Below the pieces are notes generated by a model. That model searched no databases, was not told where the DNA came from, and was given only the letters and a program-made list of their open reading frames with translations. Of a stretch of DNA of 64,000 nucleotides, positions 27,451-36,338 are shown one piece after another. The translations under genes were made by a program, and so were the position numbers. This DNA is from Lachnospiraceae bacterium (GTDB lineage: Bacteria > Bacillota > Clostridia > Lachnospirales > Lachnospiraceae). The stretch is taken from positions 43,805-107,804 of the forward strand of contig JAGBBW010000068.1 of the NCBI GenBank assembly GCA_017938285.1, read 5' to 3'. The first letter of the stretch is position 1. Every line of letters starts with the position of its first letter.

Positions 27451-27509
27451 AACCCTTACAAAACTGTAATGTTTTTTGTAAGGGTTTTGTAATATACTTC
27501 TGTTATGCT
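27451..27509 (+). promoter_or_regulatory. Operator with inverted and direct TGTAA repeats before the ABC transporter genes
   Basis: AACCCTTACAAAA (27451-27463) and TTTTGTAAGGGTT (27474-27486) are a perfect 13-bp inverted repeat. TGTAA also recurs in direct orientation at 27465, 27477 and 27488 (spacings 12 and 11), as expected for an OmpR-type dimer. A -10-like TATGCT is at 27504-27509. Probable target of the upstream regulator; as an alternative, the hairpin could end the kinase transcript. Confidence 0.6.
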
Positions 27510-27573
27510 GGGAATAGGAAGATGGCATTCACACACAAAGAAAGTGGAATGATTTGCCGGAATGGAGGTTGCC

Positions 27574-28248
27574 ATGAGCATTATCGCAGAGATAAAGGAT
27601 TTAGTAAAATATTACCAGATGGGAGAAACGGTTGTAAAGGCGGTGGACCATACCAGCCTTTCCATTGAGCGTGGAAAATTTACCGCCATTGTGGGACGCT
27701 CCGGTTCAGGAAAGTCCACACTGCTGCACTTACTTGGAGGTCTGGACCGTCCGGATTCAGGACAGGTATTGTTAGAAGGAAAGAATATTTATGAGCTGAA
27801 GGAAGAAGCACTGGCGCAGCTGCGCCGGAAAAAAATCGGTTTTATATTCCAGGACTTTAATCTGATTCCATCGTTGAATGTATGGGAAAATATAGTACTG
27901 CCCATTGGTCTGGATGGAAGGAAAGTGGACGAAGCGGAAATTCTGCATATTCTGGAACGGATAGGTCTGCTGGAAAAGCGGGAAGCCATGCCCAATACGT
28001 TATCCGGCGGGCAGAAACAGAGAGTTGCCATTGCAAGGGCACTGGCAGCAGCTCCGGCGATGATTCTGGCAGATGAGCCGACGGGAAATCTGGATTCCCA
28101 GACTGAGTTAGAGGTGATGAGTCTGTTAAAAAACTGTGTGAAGGAGTTTGGACAGACCCTGGTAATGATTACCCACGATGAAACCATTGCCCAGATGGCA
28201 GATGTGGTAATTATGGTGGAAGACGGCAAGGTGGTGAAACAGTTATGA
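27574..28248 (+). CDS. ABC transporter ATP-binding protein (MacB/BceA type)
   Basis: 224 residues. Walker A GRSGSGKST, Q-loop FIFQDFNLIPSLNVWEN, signature LSGGQKQRV, Walker B ILADEPTGNLD and H-loop MITHD. The TGNLD sequence is typical of the LolD/MacB/BceA group, which drives mechanotransmission or peptide export with FtsX-type permeases. ATG 27574 is used because GGAGG is 5 bases upstream; the in-frame ATG at 27562 overlaps that site. The permease gene overlaps the stop by 4 bases. Confidence 0.93.
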   Translation: MSIIAEIKDLVKYYQMGETVVKAVDHTSLSIERGKFTAIVGRSGSGKSTLLHLLGGLDRPDSGQVLLEGKNIYELKEEALAQLRRKKIGFIFQDFNLIPSLNVWENIVLPIGLDGRKVDEAEILHILERIGLLEKREAMPNTLSGGQKQRVAIARALAAAPAMILADEPTGNLDSQTELEVMSLLKNCVKEFGQTLVMITHDETIAQMADVVIMVEDGKVVKQL

Positions 28249-30686
28249 AAATGATAACAAGACTTTCTCTTGCCAACATGAAGTATCATAAAAGTAAAAA
28301 CATTCTGATTGGTATTGCGGTTTTTCTGACTGCGCTGCTGTTATTTCTTGTTCCGACCATTGGAAAAAATATGATAGATGGGCAGTTCGCTGTTATAAAT
28401 GAAGTTTATCCAAGATGGCATGCCCTGTATCGTGGCGTGGATGAGGAAACAGCAGCGAAGCTGGCGGCACATCATGCCTTTGGAATGACCGGACTGCGCA
28501 GTGACGCAGGGTACATGGTACATGGTGAAGCAGAAATTGCTCTTGTGTTTCTGGATGAGCCGGGACTGGAACTATATAATATAACACTTGCTTCGGGAAA
28601 ACTTCCGGAACAGGAAAACGAAATCGTGGTATCCGAAGGAATTCTGCGGGAGCTTGGCCAAAGCGGAGAAACAGGGGATATGATTTCTGTACCGTACCAG
28701 ATATACCGGAATGGTGGTCTGGATTACAGGGAAGAGCGGGAATTTGTGATTTCCGGTTTCCTTGCGGATGGGGAGGAAGCTTCAGAAACAAGAGCATATA
28801 CCGCTCTGGTATCCAAAGCTTTTTTGGAAGAGGAAATACCAAAAGACCAGAGAGGGTATCGTTTTCTGTTTCAACTGCGGGATCTGGAGGCTGCAACGAC
28901 AGACCGCCTGGAGGAGCAGATACTGTCTGTGGCAGAGCAGTTTGGGTTGGGGGAACAGAACATCAGCGTAAATAATGATTATCTGTCCGCCAATTATGTG
29001 GACCCTGCATTTGCAGCAGGAATTGTAATAATTATGCTGATTATTGTTGCAGCGGGCATCATTACGATTTACAGTATTTATTATGTTTCCATGGGAGACC
29101 GGGTGCAGGAGTATGGACGACTGAAAGCTATTGGAGCAACCAGACGCCAGATAAAGCAGCTGGTGCTCCGGGAAGGATTTGCAGTGGCGGGAATTGCCAT
29201 ACCATTGGGACTTCTGGTGGGAACTGTCCTGTCCCGGATGTTGTTTGTGGGTTTCATTATAGGAGGTTCAGAAGATAACCTGATGCTGGAATTATTAAAG
29301 GAAGGCCGGTTTGCAAGCTGGTACTGGTGGATTTATGTCCTGACGGCAGTGGTTGCCCTTGGAACGGTATACATATCGCTTCGGAAACCAATGCGTCTGG
29401 CAGCAAAAATTTCGGAAATCGAAGCAATACGTTACCGGAACGAGTCTGCCGGAAAAAAGAAGCACAGGAAGGGAGTACGGAACGTCACGATTTCCAGCCT
29501 TACCGGAATTTATCTGGCAGGGGATAAGAAAAAGAGTCTGATGACCATCTGTTCCATGGCAGCTACCGGAATTTTTCTTATTGTGACTGCCACTGTGCTT
29601 TCCTGTACCACACCAAGGGAAAGTGCGGATAGTTCCATGTATGGGCAGTATGTCATTATGCCGCTGATTGAATATAATAATAAAGAGCACCCGGAGCGGG
29701 AATGGAGCAGTATTCAGCAGAACAATCCGATGACGGAGGAATTAAGAAAGGAAATCGGGCAGATCGACGGTGTGGAGTACGTGATAAGCTTCAGCAGGAT
29801 AAATTCGTTTGTGGAAGAGCTGGGAGGAAGCGAAGGGATTCTTGGTGTTCCGGTGGAGTGCAGGGAAGAACTTCTGAAGGAGATTACGAAAGGAAGCGTA
29901 ACGTATGAGGAACTATGTACAGGAAATAAGGTGATTGCTGACACGGACCTGCTGTACTGGTATCCGGAGATTGAACTTGGTGACAGGTTTCACATAACCC
30001 TGGAGGATGGGGATGAAACAAAAGAACTTGAGGTGGAAATTGCGGCTTTTGGGGACTATTCCTTTGGGTTTACCAATTATAATTATCTGCTGATGGCGAA
30101 AGAGGCAGTGGATTCCCTTGGCAGCCATAACCTGACGTATTCGTATCATATTTTTGCCAAAGAAGATTATAACGAAGATGTGGCAGGAAAGCTTAAGGAA
30201 CTGGTAACTGCCTCAGAACTACTGCAGTTTGCCACCTGGCAGGAAGAATATGAAATGTGGAAATCGGCCCTGGGGCTGACAAACGGCTGTTGTTATGCGT
30301 TTCTTGGCGTTCTTGGCACGATTTGTATTATGAACATGATTAACACCATGATTAACAGTGTCCACGTCCGGAAAAAAGAAATTGGTGTGCTACAGGCGAT
30401 CGGAATGTCCGACCGTCAGCTGACAAAAATGCTCCAGCTGGAAGGTCTGTTCTATACCATGGGGACCCTGGCACTGTCCATTGGTGTAGGAAGTCTGCTC
30501 AGTTATCCGGTGTTTTTACTGGCAAAGAAAAACGGAATGTTTGGCATCCGGAATTACCATTACCCAACAGAAGCAGTGGTTGTTTTATGTGTGGTACTTC
30601 TGGTAATTCAGATGGTACTGGCATGGTTGCTTGGAAAATCAGTGAAAAAGGAAGCACTGATTGAGAGAATCCGGTTCAGTGAGTGA
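28245..30686 (+). CDS. ABC transporter permease with two FtsX domains
   Basis: 813 residues. One N-terminal membrane segment, a large extracytoplasmic domain (about 50-240), then the first FtsX block of three segments (IIMLIIVAAGIITIYSIYYV and following), a second extracytoplasmic domain (about 440-680) and a C-terminal FtsX block with MNMINTMINSVHVRKKEIGVL and LQAIGMSDRQL. Together with the ATPase and the two-component system upstream it forms the usual set for defence against or sensing of antimicrobial peptides. Substrate unknown. Confidence 0.88.
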   Translation: MKMITRLSLANMKYHKSKNILIGIAVFLTALLLFLVPTIGKNMIDGQFAVINEVYPRWHALYRGVDEETAAKLAAHHAFGMTGLRSDAGYMVHGEAEIALVFLDEPGLELYNITLASGKLPEQENEIVVSEGILRELGQSGETGDMISVPYQIYRNGGLDYREEREFVISGFLADGEEASETRAYTALVSKAFLEEEIPKDQRGYRFLFQLRDLEAATTDRLEEQILSVAEQFGLGEQNISVNNDYLSANYVDPAFAAGIVIIMLIIVAAGIITIYSIYYVSMGDRVQEYGRLKAIGATRRQIKQLVLREGFAVAGIAIPLGLLVGTVLSRMLFVGFIIGGSEDNLMLELLKEGRFASWYWWIYVLTAVVALGTVYISLRKPMRLAAKISEIEAIRYRNESAGKKKHRKGVRNVTISSLTGIYLAGDKKKSLMTICSMAATGIFLIVTATVLSCTTPRESADSSMYGQYVIMPLIEYNNKEHPEREWSSIQQNNPMTEELRKEIGQIDGVEYVISFSRINSFVEELGGSEGILGVPVECREELLKEITKGSVTYEELCTGNKVIADTDLLYWYPEIELGDRFHITLEDGDETKELEVEIAAFGDYSFGFTNYNYLLMAKEAVDSLGSHNLTYSYHIFAKEDYNEDVAGKLKELVTASELLQFATWQEEYEMWKSALGLTNGCCYAFLGVLGTICIMNMINTMINSVHVRKKEIGVLQAIGMSDRQLTKMLQLEGLFYTMGTLALSIGVGSLLSYPVFLLAKKNGMFGIRNYHYPTEAVVVLCVVLLVIQMVLAWLLGKSVKKEALIERIRFSE

Positions 30687-30744
30687 GAAAACGTAACTAT
30701 TCCGTCTACCCTGAATCCGAAAACAGAAATTATGAAAAAAACAC

Positions 30745-30772
30745 TTGATAATCTTTCAAAAATGTGTATCAT
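30745..30772 (+). promoter_or_regulatory. Promoter of the aspartate kinase gene
   Basis: TTGATA (30745-30750), 16 bases, TATCAT (30767-30772). No lysine riboswitch-like leader is present: only about 50 bases separate it from the start codon. Confidence 0.6.
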
Positions 30773-30827
30773 ATTAATTTAGTATGCTTTCATGCATGAT
30801 GAATTTTTTAGGATGGAGAAAGAAATT

Positions 30828-32150
30828 ATGAGCAAGGTTGTAAAATTTGGTGGCAGCTCCCTCGCCAGCGCAGAACAGTTTCAGAAGGTAGGAAATATTA
30901 TCCGTGCGGATAAGGACAGAAGATATGTGGTTCCGTCTGCTCCGGGAAAGCGTAACTCCAAGGATACCAAGGTAACAGATATGTTATATGGCTGCTATGC
31001 CCTTGCAGAAGCAGGAAAGTCCTTTGATAAAGAATTAAAGCAGATTAAGGCAAGATATGAAGAAATTATCAGTGGTCTCGGCTTAGAGGCTGGTTTACTG
31101 GATAAAGAATTTGAAACCATCAAGGCACAGTTTGCGGCAAAGGCAGGTTCCGATTACGCTGCGTCCCGTGGTGAGTACTTAAATGGTATTATTATGGCAG
31201 CTTACTTAGGCTTCCAGTTTTTAGATGCCGCAGAAGTTATTTTCTTTGATGAAAATGGCGAATTTATGGCGGAAAAGACAAATGAAGTGCTGTCTGCAAG
31301 AATGGCAGAGTATGAGAACGTGGTACTTCCAGGTTTCTATGGTGCAAAGTTAGACGGTACGGTAAAGACGTTCTCCAGAGGAGGTTCTGATATTACCGGT
31401 TCTATTCTCGCAAGAGCCGTACAGGCAAATATTTATGAAAACTGGACGGATGTGTCCGGTGTTCTTCTGGCAGACCCAAGAATTGTAAAGAATCCGGTGG
31501 GTATCAATACCATTACATACAAAGAGCTTCGTGAGCTTGCGTATATGGGCTTCTCCGTGCTTCATGAGGATGCCCTGTTCCCGGTTCGTACCAGTGGTAT
31601 TCCGATTAATATCCGTAATACCAACCGTCCGGAAGATGATGGTACCATGATTGTGGAAAGCACCTGCAAGCAGCCGGAATTCACCATCACAGGTATTGCC
31701 GGAAAGAAGGGCTTTGTGTCCATCAATATTGAAAAGGATAAGATGAATTCCGAGGTTGGTTTTGGCCGTAAGGTATTACAGGCATTTGAAGAGAATGGTA
31801 TTAACTTTGAGCATATGCCATCCGGAATTGATACGTTAAGCGTATTTGTACATCAGCCGGAATTTGAAGGCAGGGAACAGCATGTTCTTTCTGACCTGCA
31901 CAGACTGGCAAAGCCGGACAGCATTGAAATTGATGCAGATCTGGCACTGATTGCGGTAGTAGGCCGTGGCATGAAGTCCAACCGTGGTGTGGCTGCCAGA
32001 GTACTGGCTTCCCTTGCCCACAAGAATATTAATATCAAGATGATTGACCAGGGCTCCAGTGAGCTGAATATCATTCTTGGTGTGACAAATGCTGATTTTG
32101 AGCAGGCAATCCAGGCGATTTATGATATTTTTGTAAGCACACGCCTGTAA
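30828..32150 (+). CDS. lysC: Aspartate kinase
   Basis: 440 residues. The kinase domain starts with VKFGGSSLASAEQF and contains TFSRGGSDITGSILA; the C-terminal half has two ACT-type segments (ITGIAGKKGFVSINIEKD and IAVVGRGMKSNRGVAARVL) for feedback by lysine or threonine. It phosphorylates L-aspartate, the first step to lysine, methionine and threonine. ATG 30828 begins MSKVVKFGG as usual for the family; an upstream in-frame ATG at 30792 would add 12 atypical residues. It stands alone between its own promoter and a strong terminator. Confidence 0.93.
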   Translation: MSKVVKFGGSSLASAEQFQKVGNIIRADKDRRYVVPSAPGKRNSKDTKVTDMLYGCYALAEAGKSFDKELKQIKARYEEIISGLGLEAGLLDKEFETIKAQFAAKAGSDYAASRGEYLNGIIMAAYLGFQFLDAAEVIFFDENGEFMAEKTNEVLSARMAEYENVVLPGFYGAKLDGTVKTFSRGGSDITGSILARAVQANIYENWTDVSGVLLADPRIVKNPVGINTITYKELRELAYMGFSVLHEDALFPVRTSGIPINIRNTNRPEDDGTMIVESTCKQPEFTITGIAGKKGFVSINIEKDKMNSEVGFGRKVLQAFEENGINFEHMPSGIDTLSVFVHQPEFEGREQHVLSDLHRLAKPDSIEIDADLALIAVVGRGMKSNRGVAARVLASLAHKNINIKMIDQGSSELNIILGVTNADFEQAIQAIYDIFVSTRL

Positions 32151-32170
32151 AACGATTAATACGAAAAAAG

Positions 32171-32237
32171 AAAACCACAGAAGGATTCCAGATGGTCCGG
32201 AGATATTCCGGTCGGGAATCCTTCTGTGGTTTTTTGA
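32171..32237 (+). terminator. Strong intrinsic terminator after lysC
   Basis: A 19-bp arm (32171-32189, core CCACAGAAGGATTCC) pairs with 32215-32233, followed by T residues; the loop has its own small TCCGG/CCGGT hairpin. Confidence 0.92.
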
Positions 32238-32245
32238 AAAGATAT

Positions 32246-32274
32246 TTGTAATTCCGGGAAGAATCCGTTATACT
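32246..32274 (+). promoter_or_regulatory. Promoter of the second AAA-ATPase/PD-(D/E)XK gene
   Basis: TTGTAA (32246-32251), 17 bases, TATACT (32269-32274), with AAGAATCCG just before the -10: the same as at 13126-13154. Confidence 0.75.
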
Positions 32275-32311
32275 AAAGAAGAGTGGAAGAAGAGAGGAAG
32301 TGAAAGGCAGA

Positions 32312-34003
32312 ATGGCAAGAACGGTAGCTATTGGAATCCAGGACTTTGAAAAAATCCGGAGCAGTAATTATTTTTATATAGATAAAACAGCGTTCATTAA
32401 AGAATGGTGGGAGAGTGGGGATGATGTGACACTGATTACACGGCCCAGACGTTTTGGCAAAACCCTGAATATGAGTATGCTGGAACAGTTCTTTTCACTG
32501 AAATATGCAAACCGTTCGGAACTGTTTGAAGGGCTTGCCATCTGGGAAGAAGAAAAGTACCAGAAACTGCAGGGAACTTATCCAGTAATTAGTTTGTCTT
32601 TTGCGACAGTCAAGGAAAAGGATTACCGGACAACCCGCAAAAAAATCTGTCAGTTGATTACAAAACTATATGCGGAGAATTCTTTTTTATTGGAGAGTGG
32701 TCTGCTGTATGAAACGGATGTCACTTATTTCAAACGGGTGTCCGAAACAATGGATGACAGTGATGCTTCCCTGGCACTTTATCAGCTTTCTGATTTCCTC
32801 TGCCGCTATTATGTGAAAAAAGTAATTATTCTTCTGGATGAATATGATACACCGATGCAGGAAGCCTATGTGGATGGTTACTGGGAAGAACTGGTTCATT
32901 TTACGAGAAATCTGTTTAATGCGACGTTTAAAACCAATCCATGGCTGGAGCGTGCGGTTATGACGGGAATTACGAGAGTCAGTAAAGAATCTGTTTTTTC
33001 TGATTTGAATAATTTGCAGGTGATAACAACCACAGTGGATAAATATACCTCTGCCTTTGGTTTTACAGAGGAGGAAGTGTTTGCAGCCCTGGAGGAATGT
33101 GGTCTGGCAGAGAAAAAAGAAAAAGTAAAATGCTGGTATGATGGGTTTATCTTTGGAAAACAGAAAGATATTTATAATCCATGGTCTATTTTAAATTTTC
33201 TGGCGAATGGTACTTTTACCATGTATTGGGCAAATACCAGTTCCAACAGTCTGATAGGAAAACTTCTTAGAGAAGGAAGCAGGCGGATGAAAGAGAAGTT
33301 CGAAGCACTGCTTGCAGGGAACAGTATCCGCACACTGTTGGACGAGCAGATGGTGTACAGCCAGTTGAAAGGAAATGAATCCGCCGTGTGGAGTCTGTTT
33401 CTGGCAAGTGGATATGTAAAGGTACTGGCACATGAGGCAGAAGAACTGGTGGACGTGGGACATATGCCGGTGTATGAGCTGGCATTAACAAACAAAGAAG
33501 TACAGCGGATGTTTTTTTCTCTGGTACATGACTGGTTTAATGAAGTGGAAGTGGAGTATAACGATTTTCTGAAAGCACTTCTGATTGGGGACAAAAAGGC
33601 AATGAATGTCTATATGAACCGTCTGACCCGGCAGATTTTCAGTTATTTTGATACGGGAAAGGGACCAGCAGGGGATGAACCGGAGCGGTTTTATCATGGT
33701 TTTGTGCTGGGGCTTCTGGTAGACTTATATGACAGATATATCATTACTTCGAACAGGGAAAGTGGTTTTGGCAGATATGATGTCATGCTGGAACCGAGAA
33801 ATACAGAGGATGTCGCGATCATTCTGGAATTTAAGGTGCAGGAAGAAGAGGAAGAGAGTGACCTGGAGGCGACAGTAATGGCAGCGTTAAAACAGATGGA
33901 AGAGCGGCAGTATGCAGCAAATCTGGAAGCAAAAGGAATTTCAAAAGAACGGATACGCTGTTATGGATTTGCGTTTCAGGGTAAGAATGTGCTGATTGGG
34001 TAA
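32312..34003 (+). CDS. AAA-ATPase-like / PD-(D/E)XK nuclease-like protein, copy 2
   Basis: 563 residues, collinear with copy 1 (13202-14899): IDKTAFIKEWWESGD, variant P-loop TRPRRFGKT, LLDEYDTPMQEAY, and the C-terminal nuclease-like residues in GRYDVMLEP and IILEFKVQEEEEE. The many identical blocks and the common promoter point to duplication or gene conversion. Both copies look intact, with all motifs kept, so both are probably expressed. ATG 32312 follows AAAGG; a GTG 12 bases upstream is less likely. A small gene follows after 29 bases. Family function is unknown. Confidence 0.85.
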   Translation: MARTVAIGIQDFEKIRSSNYFYIDKTAFIKEWWESGDDVTLITRPRRFGKTLNMSMLEQFFSLKYANRSELFEGLAIWEEEKYQKLQGTYPVISLSFATVKEKDYRTTRKKICQLITKLYAENSFLLESGLLYETDVTYFKRVSETMDDSDASLALYQLSDFLCRYYVKKVIILLDEYDTPMQEAYVDGYWEELVHFTRNLFNATFKTNPWLERAVMTGITRVSKESVFSDLNNLQVITTTVDKYTSAFGFTEEEVFAALEECGLAEKKEKVKCWYDGFIFGKQKDIYNPWSILNFLANGTFTMYWANTSSNSLIGKLLREGSRRMKEKFEALLAGNSIRTLLDEQMVYSQLKGNESAVWSLFLASGYVKVLAHEAEELVDVGHMPVYELALTNKEVQRMFFSLVHDWFNEVEVEYNDFLKALLIGDKKAMNVYMNRLTRQIFSYFDTGKGPAGDEPERFYHGFVLGLLVDLYDRYIITSNRESGFGRYDVMLEPRNTEDVAIILEFKVQEEEEESDLEATVMAALKQMEERQYAANLEAKGISKERIRCYGFAFQGKNVLIG

Positions 34004-34032
34004 AAAGAGAAGCAAAAGAGGAGGATGATAAA

Positions 34033-34221
34033 ATGCGTTTTACGAATAATAATATTTTTTTGGGAAGAAAAGATCCATTATCACTTGGAAAAATAAGTGA
34101 AAGTAAAATAACAGAAAAAAAGTTGAAAATGCTTGAGAAAAACCAAAAAGAAAATCAAAAAGGAAAAATAGATGACGAAACTTATAAACGTAATGTAAAG
34201 GATATAAAGAAGATGAGATAA
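34033..34221 (+). CDS. Small basic protein of unknown function
   Basis: 62 residues, strongly charged and Lys-rich, in noticeably AT-rich sequence. The ribosome site GAGGAGGA is strong and well spaced. The C-terminal part (KGKIDDETYKRNVKDIKKM) has the length and charge pattern of a short SHOCT-type helix pair, a weak resemblance. It lies 29 bases after the second AAA/PD-(D/E)XK gene and before a shared terminator, so it may be co-transcribed with that gene; copy 1 has no equivalent. Not recognised. Confidence 0.6.
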   Translation: MRFTNNNIFLGRKDPLSLGKISESKITEKKLKMLEKNQKENQKGKIDDETYKRNVKDIKKMR

Positions 34222-34225
34222 TAGT

Positions 34226-34281
34226 AAGGAAACTGCCGCAAAAAGTATTTTACTACAGTTATGGTTTGCGGCAGTTTCCTT
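34226..34281. terminator. Bidirectional terminator between convergent units
   Basis: AAGGAAACTGCCGCAAA (34226-34242) is the perfect complement of 34265-34281. It serves the + strand small gene and the - strand permease gene. Confidence 0.85.
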
Positions 34282-34288
34282 GAATTTA

Positions 34289-35470
34289 TTACTTCGAGAA
34301 CATTGCTTTTTCACTATTGAAAATCCGTGTCAGTCCAAAGGTCATTGCTCCCGCATAAACGAGATTCATTCCAATTGTCACAATTACCTGTGTTACTTCC
34401 ATCTGGAAAGAGAAAATACTGTTCATACAAAGCACACTGTTTAAAATCGGAAGAAAGAACATTCCAAGATTCTTTAACATATCTCCGCCCATCATTGGCA
34501 CCAGGCTCACCACGATAGTTAAAATCGTCAGAGGAGAGCAGGTACTGGAGGCTTCCTTAATACTTTTGGCAAAAGCAGAAATAATGGAAATCAGGGAAAC
34601 CAGCACCAGTACGGTGGATAAAATGACACCCAGCAGAAGAAGATAATCCTTCATGGTGTAGTAGGAAGTGTCCAGTCCGGATGTGGACCCCATCAGGCTT
34701 GGCAGGGAAAGCATGGTGCCGATAAAGCTGGATAAACCGGACAACATGGCAATACAGCTTAGGCTGATGATTTTTCCGAGGGCAAGGGAACTTCTCTTCA
34801 TTGGAGTTACGAGCAGAGTGGCAATGGTACCGCGTTCCTTTTCTCCGGCGATGGACTCCGGTGCTACGGAGATACAGCTGCTGAAAAGAAAAGTCATGAG
34901 CAGCATAGGAAGCAGCATGGCAAACAACTGTCCGGTCATATCCTGGTCGGACGCCGTATCGTAATCGTTCTGTCCGGCGTTGATATCGAAACGGTTGGAA
35001 AGGGAAGCTTCATAGCTTTCCAGAAGGGCGGTCAGCATGACATTTACGTCACTGGATTCCGGCTTTGCGGAATTATGGTAAATTTCCACGTTTGGAGCAG
35101 CCATGCCGCTGGAAACATCGTAAGAATTTAGTTCTGCTACAAAATTTTCCGGGAAAATAACAAGCAGGTCTGCTTCCTTTTCTGTCAGAGAGGTCTGGAT
35201 GGTATCAATTTCATCAGAAGTAATGTCGTTCCATTCCACAGGAAGTTCATTTAACACAGGTTCCAGTTCGGCTGGCATATTCTGTACATAACCGCTTGCC
35301 ACATAGTTGTCCGCAGAGGTAAACTGGTTTGTCATAATATTGCCCATCAGGGTGTACATAATATAGACCATCAGACCCGGCATAAGGATGGTAGTAAATA
35401 CCATTCTCTTATCGCCAAAAAAACGGGCGAATTCTTTTTTGATAATTGTCAGTGTATTATTTTTCATCAA
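34289..35470 (-). CDS. natB: ABC-2 type permease, NatB-like
   Basis: 393 residues. An N-terminal membrane segment, an extracytoplasmic domain of about 130 residues, and five to six further segments including the ABC-2 core (SIAGEKERGTIATLLVTPMKRSSL). This is the NatB arrangement, the membrane part of a sodium-extruding ABC exporter in Bacillus; other substrates are possible. The gene overlaps the ATPase gene by 14 bases and is last in a PadR-DUF6440-ATPase-permease unit. Confidence 0.85.
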   Translation of the reverse strand: MMKNNTLTIIKKEFARFFGDKRMVFTTILMPGLMVYIMYTLMGNIMTNQFTSADNYVASGYVQNMPAELEPVLNELPVEWNDITSDEIDTIQTSLTEKEADLLVIFPENFVAELNSYDVSSGMAAPNVEIYHNSAKPESSDVNVMLTALLESYEASLSNRFDINAGQNDYDTASDQDMTGQLFAMLLPMLLMTFLFSSCISVAPESIAGEKERGTIATLLVTPMKRSSLALGKIISLSCIAMLSGLSSFIGTMLSLPSLMGSTSGLDTSYYTMKDYLLLLGVILSTVLVLVSLISIISAFAKSIKEASSTCSPLTILTIVVSLVPMMGGDMLKNLGMFFLPILNSVLCMNSIFSFQMEVTQVIVTIGMNLVYAGAMTFGLTRIFNSEKAMFSK

Positions 35471-36239
35471 TAGTCCCTACCTTTTCCTCATAAATTTCAA
35501 AGAAGCGTTCTTCCAGTGTTTTTCCTGCACAGATGGCTTCCAGTGTGTCGCAGGCAACCATCCGGCCATTAATTATCATACCTACCCGGTCGCAGATTTT
35601 TTCAATCAGGCTGAAAATGTGGGTGGAAACAATAATGGTCTTTCCTTTTTCCTTTAAATCCTGTAAAAAGTCAGTTACCACTTTGGCAGTGAGGACGTCC
35701 AGACCATTGGTTGGCTCGTCAAAAATAATAATATCCGGGTCATGGACCAAAGAAACAACCAGGGAAACTTTCTGCTTCATACCGGTGGAAAGATTGCCTA
35801 CCTTTACCTCAGCAAACTTGTCAATACCGAAGCGTTCAAAATAGGATTGTTTACGTTCCGCTGCTTCTTTGGCAGGAACACCATGAAGCTCGGAGAAGAA
35901 GTCATATAAGTAATTGGGAGTGAAGAATTCCTCCAGTTTGAGTTCACTGGTGAGGAAACCGATTTTGGTTCTTACCAGTTCCGGATGGTTCACAATGCTG
36001 GCACCGTCCACGATGGCGTCCCCTTCATCCGGCTTAATCAGAGTAGCCAGCATACGAAGCGTGGTTGTCTTTCCGGCTCCGTTGGAACCGAGAAGACCAA
36101 ATACTTCACCACGGTAAGCGGTGAAAGATAAGTTGTTGACAGCGGTTTTTACTTTTTCATTAGTTTTTTCGATTTTCTGCTGCTTGGCAGACAGTTTGAA
36201 GGTCTTTTTCAGACCCGTTACATTTAAAATTGGTTCCAT
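35457..36239 (-). CDS. natA: ABC transporter ATP-binding protein, NatA-like
   Basis: 260 residues. Walker A GSNGAGKTTTLRML, signature NLSTGMKQKVSL, Walker B IIFDEPTNGLD, H-loop VSTHI. The signature with STGMKQK in place of SGGQ is typical of NatA and CcmA-like exporters. A charged insertion of about 20 residues (near residues 16-38) precedes the Walker A. ATG 36239 is preferred over the longer frame because AAAGGAT lies upstream and MEPILNVTGLKK is a normal start. It pairs with the overlapping permease gene. Confidence 0.9.
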   Translation of the reverse strand: MEPILNVTGLKKTFKLSAKQQKIEKTNEKVKTAVNNLSFTAYRGEVFGLLGSNGAGKTTTLRMLATLIKPDEGDAIVDGASIVNHPELVRTKIGFLTSELKLEEFFTPNYLYDFFSELHGVPAKEAAERKQSYFERFGIDKFAEVKVGNLSTGMKQKVSLVVSLVHDPDIIIFDEPTNGLDVLTAKVVTDFLQDLKEKGKTIIVSTHIFSLIEKICDRVGMIINGRMVACDTLEAICAGKTLEERFFEIYEEKVGTIDEK

Positions 36240-36268
36240 AATACTTTCTCTTATCCTTTCTTTTTTGT

Positions 36269-36338
36269 ATGTTATCGGGTAACTATTCAGCACAGACCGA
36301 ATCGTAACTATGAAGGTACGGAATAGTTATGTTATCGG
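36269..36338. repeat. MITE-like palindromic insertion flanked by a 10-bp direct repeat
   Basis: ATGTTATCGG occurs at 36269-36278 and again at 36329-36338. Between them lies 50 bases beginning GTAACTATTC and ending GAATAGTT, i.e. imperfect terminal inverted repeats; CGTAACTAT (36303-36311) also pairs with ATAGTTATG (36323-36331). The right copy of the direct repeat covers the stop codon of the DUF6440 gene. Similar palindromes occur at about 30692, 37164 and 50022. Confidence 0.5.

Noticed and set aside
30687-30827. Lysine riboswitch ahead of aspartate kinase
   Set aside because: The leader from the likely start point to the ATG is about 50 bases, too short, and shows no suitable helices.
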